Origin: Chamaecrista fasciculata
Taxonomy: Eukaryota; Streptophyta; Magnoliopsida; Fabales; Fabaceae
DNA: 64,000 bases
Reading direction: 5' to 3'
NCBI GenBank assembly: GCA_003254925.1
Contig: QANZ01030885.1
Span: forward strand, 96,331 to 160,330
Below are positions 57,484 through 64,000 of the stretch, one piece after another (the first letter of the stretch is position 1; every line of letters begins with the position of its first letter). Made by a program: the position numbers and the translations under genes. Below the pieces are notes generated by a model. The model worked only from the letters and a program-made list of their open reading frames with translations, did no database searches and had not been told where the DNA came from.

Positions 57484-57713
57484 GTAGAGGGCGTCCACCG
57501 CCACCCCAATAATAAAGCTTTGGAGCTATTATCTATGTTTGACAAAGCCTTGACGGCTTCTTTCATTATTGTTTTTAAAATTCCTGATTTTAGGACCACC
57601 CATGTCTAGTCTTTTTCATTTTAAGCACGCCATTTTATGTGAGCCGTCTTTTCGACGCACCATCTTTATCAATAAAACGAGCATTACTCATTAACGATCT
57701 CCTTTACGTTCAG
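57484..57713 (+). other. candidate intron in T4 pol (230 bp)
   Basis: The frame leaves with CTGTCGAG|GTAGAGG and returns with ACGTTCAG|GTCAGC. Removing GT...AG joins FLSR to SADKCLPFF in phase, which matches the uninterrupted FLARSGDRCLPFL of T2. The segment has stops in the pol frame and a pyrimidine-rich stretch before the AG. It could instead be a small insertion with an AGGT repeat at both ends. Confidence 0.6.
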
Positions 57714-58463
57714 GTCAGCTGACAAATGCTTGCCTTTCTTTCAAACACTAAAAGCAAACAAACGATTCGAATGGACCAAGGAATGCGAGGAAGCCTTCCA
57801 AAGGCTGAAGGCGTATCTGGCGTCACCGCCGATTTTGGTAATTCCGATCAAGGATAAACCAATCTACGTTTACTTGGCGTCCACAGACGACGCTATCAGT
57901 TCTGCCTTGGTACTCGAAGACGGGGAAGAGCAGAAACCAATCTACTTTACAAGCAAAACGCTCACAGGAGCTGAAAAAAGGTACCATCGCCTAGAAAAGC
58001 TGACGTTTTCATTACTCCACTCAACTAGGAAGCTGCGACACTACTACCAGCAATACCAAATAATCGTCAGAACGGATAGACCTCTCAAGCAAATGATCGA
58101 ACAACCAGATATTGCTGGAAGGATGTCAATATGGTCCGTGGAAATCTCAGAGTATGGGATCGCCTTTGAGCCAAGAAGGGCCATCAAAGGGCAAGCATTA
58201 GCAGACTTCATAGCGGAGATGACCGGACCAGACATCGCCCAGAATTGGACTTGGAGCGTGCACATCGATGGCGCCGCGTCAAACTCCCAGCGAGGAGCAG
58301 GAGTAGTAATGCGAGCCCCTGACGGCTCCATCATCGAACAGTCCATCGAAATCGAGTGTCCCATTACCAACAATCAGGCGGAGTATGAGGCGTTGATCGC
58401 TGCGTTGAAATTGGCAGCCAACATAGGCGCCAAGAGATTAGAAATCTTTGCAGACTCCCACTG
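57714..58463 (+). pseudogene. T4 RNase H and second (archaeal-type) RNase H, truncated
   Basis: First RNase H: CLPFFQTLKANKRFEWTKEC, KPIYVYLASTDDAISSALV, FTSKTLTGAEKRYHRLEKL, YYQQYQIIVRTDRPLKQ. Then the Tat-specific connection QPDIAGRMSIWSVEISEYGI and EPRRAIKGQALADFIAEM, and the aRNH domain starting WSVHIDGAASNSQRGAGVV (first Asp), ECPITNNQAEYEALIAAL (Glu) and LEIFADS (second Asp). It is cut right after ADS by a truncated copia element. The second RNase H is thought to help degrade RNA in place of the decayed first one. About 35-45 residues are missing before the frame resumes at 60,874. Confidence 0.88.
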
Positions 58464-60873
58464 ATGTTCCGACAGTGGAATATATATGTATATATATATA
58501 CTCTCCGACGTTATCACCATGGGATGGTGGATATGAAGGGTAGCATTCGAGGATAATGTTGCCGATCCTCTTACAAAGCCTCTTGCAAGGGTCATACATG
58601 AACGACATGTAATGTCTATGGAGATTAGACACATTAATGAATGTTTCTAGTGTAGGAACAGTTTGATTAATGATTGTACCTAGTGCAAGTGGGAGTCTGT
58701 TGGAGATTGTGCCCTAGGGCCAATCATTTTATAAATATGTTTTGAACATATTAATTAATTTATGGAGATAAATTAATGGTTATCATATTATTAGCGTGTT
58801 TACTATGATAACAATCCTTGATTAATTATATGATAAATAATCTAAAACTGTCCCTGGTCGATCATTCACGTGGGAACGTAAATGAACCAAGACCAGCATG
58901 ACCTCGGTGTATAGAGATACATGCACTAGATGCTTCTCGAGAGTCATGGTGCAATTATGTAAGGGTTACAAGTTGCTGGACCGACCCGGAGAGTCCTGCA
59001 TGGGTTTAGTCATAAGCGAGCCTCTCCTGTACACCTGTCACGATAGCCTTAGACCTGAGGTCTTGACTATTCCGGCATTGTAGTTGTCAAACTTTGGCCT
59101 AGTCCAACGTTACCCGTAGCAGGGTAGCCATACAGGCTAGGTACGGGTTTGGTTGATTACCGTGCAAAGGAATGTGGTTGACCAAGATGGGATTTTGTCC
59201 CTCATTAAGATGAGAGATATTTAACTGGCGCCCTCGATGAGTCTGTCCAAGAAATGCGTGGCCACGCTGGGAATTGGGACTAACTCAGGAAATCGAGAAA
59301 GTTGTGGTTTGGATTTTGGATGACATTCCCGTGCCTGATCCATGACCAAAATATCGTGAGACAATAGGAATTATGACAAGGTGGTATTTAGGTTAAATCG
59401 TTAAAACGTTAAAGCGATAACTCCCGTGTTTTGGGTAGTCGTGATGGCTTGCTAGAGTCCGCTCACGACTTGTGAGTCATAAGATGACTTGCTGCCAACT
59501 TCACGTGAGGCCTGCTGGGTCACACATGAGCAGGATCAAGATGCTAATTTTTGGGACACGAATTAGGGTTAATTCGTGAGTCACTTAGGTGACACAATTT
59601 AGGACATAGTTAAATGTCTTAGGACATTAAATCTTGTCTTAAATAAATATCTATGATTGAGGTTTTAAATTTGTTGGACAAATTTAAATTTAAATTAATT
59701 GTTAAATAGTTTTACAATTAAAATATTAGTGAATAAATAAATTAAATAAGTTTCCTAAAAATTAGGGAATTATTGATTTATTAAATTCACTAAAATTGGG
59801 AAATAAAAGGATGAGGGTGGCGCCTCATTATCTTTGTTTTTATTAATAGAAATTGTTTTTATTAATTAAATAAAGATAAGATAAATATCTTTTGGAAAAG
59901 ATATAGGATTTGAATTAAAAGATATTAAGGTAATTCTTTTATTCAAAATTGTTAGGAATTAGTTATAACTACCTAAGGAGTTTGGGTTGTTATAAAATTC
60001 CTCCAAAAACTCCATGAGAATTTCGCCTACCCCCTTTCTTGGGATGGAAGATTTGATCTTGCATTTTAGAGTTTGGGTCTAGGCTAAAGTCGATTTTTAT
60101 ATTTAATTATTAAAGTAATATTTAAATTATAAAATCAAAATCTCATGACTCATTCCAACCAATAGGATTTGAGCAAATCAAGATTTGATCCAAGATTTGA
60201 TCTTGGATAGGTCAAATTCGAAAATTGGGCTTTATTTTTGAATTATAATATTAAGTTTAATATTATAAATCAAAAGATATTTTGAGATATCTAAAAGATA
60301 TCCCATATCTTAGAGATATCCTAATTGGATTAGGATTCCCTAAAACTAGGAATGAGAACACTATAAATAGAGGCACTAGGCGCCTATCTCAGAGATAACT
60401 CACAACACAGATCAATTCTTGGTCAGACCAAGAATTTCGCCTAGAGCATCTATAGAGAGTGAAAAATCGCCTAGTCCTAATATTATGAGAGTGAGTCGAT
60501 TTTCTTGAAGAAAGAGAATTGGACCTGCACCTGATAATATTAGTACTTCCCAATCAATCTTGATAATCAAGAACAGTTCTTGATTATTCAAGAATCATAG
60601 ATAGAGTTCCCGTATTCACTTGGGAAGAAGTGAAGGAGGCTAGCACCTAGGCATCTGCCAAACTGCTCGTGTGGATCACTGGTAGAGGAAGGACACTCTG
60701 TGGACTTCTCAAATTCGCGAATACGATAAGTCACCGATCAAAACTAGGTAAACATCTTTTCTAATCTGGTATAAACATAGTTAGTGGATCCTGGAAGGAA
60801 TCACAGAGTTAGCTTTTAGTTTTATCAAGTTTTTTTTAATTTTCCGCTGCGCTCCCTCTGTGATTTCCCAACA
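58464..60873 (+). mobile_element. truncated copia element with 3' LTR (copy 8)
   Basis: Contains only the last part of copia pol (EDNVADPLTKPL-RVIHERH region, 58,550-58,650, decayed), the PPT AAGTGGGAGTC and a complete LTR 58,698-60,873. Upstream pol and the 5' LTR are absent, the left junction falls in T4 aRNH, and there is no target duplication. A TA run lies at 58,480-58,500. Probably a full insertion that lost its left part together with some T4 sequence. Confidence 0.85.
58698..60873 (+). repeat. copia-family 3' LTR of copy 8 (2,176 bp)
   Basis: TGTTGGAGATTGTGCCC to CCCTCTGTGATTTCCCAACA, plus orientation. TATA box CACTATAAATAG near 60,359-60,370. Confidence 0.92.
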
Positions 60874-61158
60874 CTTTAATCATATCCCACGAAGTGAGAA
60901 CGCCCGAGCCGATGAGCTCGCCAAGCTGGCGTCCAAGCCAAACAAAAAGGAAGGAGTTCCATCATCAAGACAACTCTCAGGGAGCCCTCAATACTGGAAC
61001 AAGACGTTCTCCCTACGGAAGAAATTGTCGATTGGAGGACTCCGATATTCAACTACCTAGAAAAAGGCTCCCTTCCATCAGATAAAACCGAGGCAAGAAA
61101 AGTCACAAGAAGATCTGGCAGGTACTTCGTCAGACAAGGAACACTATACAGGAAAAAC
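60874..61158 (+). pseudogene. T4 aRNH end and linker to integrase, frameshifted
   Basis: Resumes with FNHIPRSENARADELAKLAS, the usual aRNH end. Near 60,960-60,990 the readable frame changes: the linker with VDWRTPIFNYLEKGSLP and GRYFVRQGTLYRKN is in another frame and leads directly into integrase. One small indel is enough to explain this. Confidence 0.8.
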
Positions 61159-62268
61159 ATGAGCCACCCAGCGACCAAGTGCATAGCAGGGAATGAAGTC
61201 AGAAGGGTGTTGACTGAAGTCCACGAAGGCCTATGTGCAAGTCACCAAGGCCCAATGGCAATGCGAAGAAAGATCCAGAGAGCAGGCTACTATTGGCCCA
61301 CGCTACTACAAGACGTTGAGAACGTTGTGCGCGCATGCGAGAAATGTCAGAAATACGCTAACATGATCCATACACATGCAGCTCCCATGAGCGCCATCAC
61401 CTCCCCTTGGCCGTTTGACTTATGGGGAATCGACATTGCAGGACCATTCCCAACAGCAGCCTATCAGAGAAAGTTTCTCATAGTCGCCGTCGACTACTTT
61501 ACAAAATGGGTGGAAGTCAGGCCTGTGGCGTCCATAACTTCGGAAGCCATGGAGAAATTCCTATGGCAGAACGTCATTACCAGATTTGGAGTCCCAAATA
61601 CTCTAATATCTGACAATGGCGCCCAATTCACAAGCAGAAAGTTCCAAGACTTTTGCAAGGCTTGGAAAATTCATCACAAAACCACCTCGGTAGAACATCC
61701 AGCCACAAACGGCCAAGTTGAGTTGGCCAATAGAATCATCATACAAGGAATTAAGAAAAGACTGGAGTCAGCTAAGGGAAGATGGGTTGATGAGCTCCCC
61801 TCAGTCCTATGGTCATACAGGACCACGTAACAAACATCTACGAAAGAAACGTCTTTCGCCTTAGCATACGGACATGAAGCGGTCATACCTGCCGAAGTGA
61901 ACGTCCCGACTGAGAGGATAATCAATTATCCGAACACCAATGACGCCAGCTCCAGGCTCCAAGCCTTAGATAGCTTGGAGGAAAGAAGAGAGGTTGCAGC
62001 CATCAGACAAGCTGCCTACAATCAAATGGTGAAGAGATACCACGACTCAAAAATCAAACCTAGAACCCTCAAAGTGGGAGATTTGGTGCTTAGAACCGTC
62101 GAAAACAACAGAAAAGATCCTAGACACGGCAAGCTCGGACCAAACTGGGAAGGCCCCTACAGAGTCATGGAAGCCTTACCCAGGAACGCCTTCCGACTGG
62201 AAACGCCAGCAGGGAAATCACTCCCAAACGCCTGGAATATGGCAAAACTCAAGTTTTATTTTCCCTAA
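61159..62268 (+). pseudogene. T4 integrase
   Basis: Zinc-binding HHCC part (HEGLCASHQ ... CEKCQKYA), then the catalytic core: WGIDIAGPFP (first Asp), TRFGVPNTLISDNGAQF (second Asp), TSVEHPATNGQVELANR (Glu), so the D,D-35-E set is complete. TAA at 61,828-61,830 interrupts after WSYRTT. The frame continues TSTKETSFALAYGHEAVIPAE to KVGDLVLRTV and LGPNWEGPYRV, ending KFYFP at 62,268. By family it inserts element cDNA into the genome. The single stop is the only visible defect. Confidence 0.9.
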
Positions 62269-62812
62269 GTGGATTGATTTCGTTTAAATTATGGCATTGT
62301 TTAAATAAGGCCATAGCGCCAGTTGTACTTTGCTCTCATAATTAATGAATTACTTTTTCTCTTCAACAAATAATGAAGTTAGCGCTGCTCGAGGGGACGC
62401 CCTCGGAACAGCAGCGAAAAGGCCCTCGAAGGAGCCTTGTGAGTATGACACTCACTACCATGCGGACCGACCCTCCCTTGGATGACTAGTCAAAACTTAG
62501 CGTATAATACGCATAAACGCTCGAAGCGTGCCCAACGCGAGGCAGCGCCTTAAGGTGCAAAACAACATATCAATCGAATCGAAAAACACAAGTTAAAAAC
62601 ACATCACAGAACGAGAACGCTCAAAGCAAAGGAAATCAAGCACAAAAATAACATGTTAAGGGCATCAACGCCCAACAATTCAAAAAAAGTGGCACGACAG
62701 GCCAATATCAGTCACAATTCAAAACGGCGTCAGCGCCGTAATCCAATTAAAAACTAAAAAATTCACAAAAGGGCACGCAGGCCCAACCAAGTAAAAACAA
62801 AGGCACGCAGGC
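62269..62812. other. T4 intergenic part between pol and the antisense gene
   Basis: The 3' ends of two convergent genes would lie here. Sequence is GC-moderate with GCGCC/GGCGC words and lacks an ORF of note. Confidence 0.45.
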
Positions 62813-63951
62813 CTAAGTAGCAGAAGGAACGCTCTCGGTCGTAGCAGCACTTGGGGCACCCTCGGCGTTCTCCCCTGAAGGGACGTTTGCCTCCACTTCC
62901 TGAGCCACAACGCCACTTGCGCCAACACCCGAAGCAGCAGGAGGCACTGTCTCAGCAGGAACGCCCTCTCCGAGAGGAGGAACTTCCATGTCTGGGAACC
63001 ACGGGAAGTCTTCGTCACCTTCAGAATTATACCCCTCAAGGTCATATTTTTCGGGCATACGGGGTATCTTGGCTATGGCATCAGTGCGGATGGGATCCCG
63101 AATAAGCCTCCCTTCAACAACCTTGTTTGGGCAAATCCCCGTAACATCAAGGTTAGGATTGCGAAGCCGCAGTTGCGCTATGGCGTTTTTGAAACCGATA
63201 TAATTGTAGCGAGAACCCCGCCATTTTACTTGATGCAAAGCCATGGCGCCCAAAGCCTGGAAATTCTCCTGCGACTCCCGTAATTCTATAGTCAAGGACG
63301 CCACCTTGGCGTTCAGTTCCTCATTCAAGTTGTTGACTTCTTGAAGCCTATGACCCCTTCGATCGTAATCCCCCTGGAGAGATTCCTGCGACGCCTTCGT
63401 CACATTGAGCTCATCCTTCAACTCAAGTAAGTCTTGGCGAGCTCTCTTGGCGTCGTCACGAGCGGCGTCTCGCTCAGATAAAAGATCCTTCCTAGAGACG
63501 CTGTTGGCCAACAACCACACCCCTGTAGCAAGAAGAAACTTAGCCGCCTCTTCAGAGGGATCCTGTAAATTCTCCGTGGACGCCCGAGCCAGGTCGTCCC
63601 TCTTGACCGAACCAGCCTCCGATAAGGATTTGGAGAGGAACTCCAAAGCGTTGAAATCATCAGCCTCTGGGAGCGCTGGAATTTGAGGAACCTCTACTGT
63701 GGGGCGCTGACGCTTTTTCGGGGGCTCCCCATCCTTGCCCGTGATGGCACTCTCCTTTCCTTTGGAAGACTGGGACGGAGGGCGTAAGGTCGCCGAGGGC
63801 TCACGGATGACTACGCCCCCTGACTTCCTCGGAGCACCAGCAGCGGCAGCGGCAAAGGACGCCTTCTTTGGAGCAACAACTACTTTCCCCTTGCCTTTAT
63901 CAGCTTGGGTACGCTTACTCCCAATGACATCGGCACCATTCGCCGCGAGCA
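62813..63951 (-). CDS. T4 antisense extra ORF, C-terminal exon
   Basis: An open minus-strand frame of about 380 codons, opposite to pol. No ATG fits at its start. Instead a splice acceptor (TTACTAAT branch-like, pyrimidine tract, TTTTGTCAG|TGCTCG) lies at 63,952, so the gene likely continues in an exon outside the window. Product: lysine/alanine-rich, low-complexity first 100 residues (KGKGKVVVAPKKASFAAAAA), a nuclear-signal-like PPKKRQRP, a predicted coiled coil (about 165-240, SERDAARDDAKRARQDLLEL onwards), then a conserved-looking RGSRYNYIGFKNAIAQLRLR segment and an acidic, proline-rich tail. Antisense ORFs at this place are known in Tat elements (for example gene 23 of maize Grande). Function unknown. 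It is intact in the window and has higher GC than the flanks. Confidence 0.7.
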
Positions 63952-64000
63952 CTGACAAAACCAAAACAGGAATTAGTAAAGCGCATAAAACAATCCAAAC
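63952..64000 (-). other. part of an intron of the T4 antisense gene
   Basis: Ends on the minus strand with TTTGGTTTTGTCAG. Has an ACTAATT branch-like motif 25-30 bases upstream. The rest is outside the window. Confidence 0.5.

Larger units (their letters stand above)
51335..64000 (+). mobile_element. Tat-type Ty3/gypsy retrotransposon T4 (right end outside the window)
   Basis: Order: 5' LTR 51,335-51,995, PBS, gag, protease, RT, RNase H, archaeal-type second RNase H (aRNH), integrase, then an antisense gene on the minus strand. The 3' LTR must lie beyond 64,000. The dual RNase H and the antisense ORF are marks of the Tat lineage. Two copia-family insertions break it (53,274-55,091; 58,464-60,873). 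There is a nonsense codon in gag (52,659), a frameshift near 60,970 and a stop in integrase (61,828), so it is not autonomous, but every catalytic residue I checked in PR, RT and IN is present. Confidence 0.92.

Noticed and set aside
63418-63660. Minus-strand 80-codon ORF overlapping the T4 antisense gene
   Set aside because: A shadow in another frame of the longer, compositionally coherent frame.

Overview
This is a eudicot-type plant nuclear genome window (AT-rich intergenic DNA, GT-AG introns, long LTR retrotransposons, MITEs). I cannot name the species. It holds one ordinary host gene, a two-exon leucine-rich-repeat receptor-like kinase on the minus strand (7,215-9,457) that most resembles Arabidopsis ZAR1 (At2g01210). 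Almost everything else is transposable-element DNA in nested layers.

Layout: (1) 1-3,158, minus-strand Ty3/gypsy element of the Tat type (T1), entering from the left and broken by an assembly gap at 1,875-2,864. (2) 3,159-10,929, host DNA with MITEs, the kinase gene and a small TRIM inside a foldback element. (3) 10,930-36,178, a second minus-strand Tat element (T2) with both LTRs, a 5-bp target-site duplication (TSD) and decayed gag-pol. Its 3' half carries an oppositely transcribed (plus-strand) extra gene, which has been broken up by a long-LTR Ty1/copia family: solo LTRs at 12,467-14,867 and 15,961-18,098, a rearranged element at 18,351-26,786, and an LTR piece at 27,078-29,010. (4) 36,179-51,334, AT-rich DNA with a decayed solo Tat LTR containing a minisatellite, several foldback MITEs, a 2.1-kb segment present twice (39,821-41,958 and 45,893-48,860), and between the two copies a Tat gag/LTR fragment (T3) next to a copia LTR end. 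(5) 51,335-64,000, a plus-strand Tat element (T4) running off the right edge: 5' LTR, PBS, gag, protease, reverse transcriptase, RNase H, a second RNase H, integrase, then an antisense gene on the minus strand. T4 is interrupted by a solo copia LTR in gag (containing an assembly gap) and by a truncated copia element in the second RNase H.

How the parts relate: the Tat elements use the usual gag-PR-RT-RNH-aRNH-IN order and TGG-type primer binding sites. The copia family uses the initiator-Met PBS and has LTRs of about 2 kb. All eight recognisable copia-family copies lie within or against Tat DNA, so the window records Tat insertion followed by repeated copia insertion and LTR-LTR recombination into solo LTRs. 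The least ordinary items are the antisense Tat genes with apparent splice sites, a candidate 230-bp intron inside T4 pol, the composite copia structure with inverted LTR ends and no TSD, and the duplicated segment with a clean filled-site/empty-site pair for a Mutator-like MITE. Nothing here is clearly a functioning new biological system. All retroelement calls are by eye from conserved motifs.
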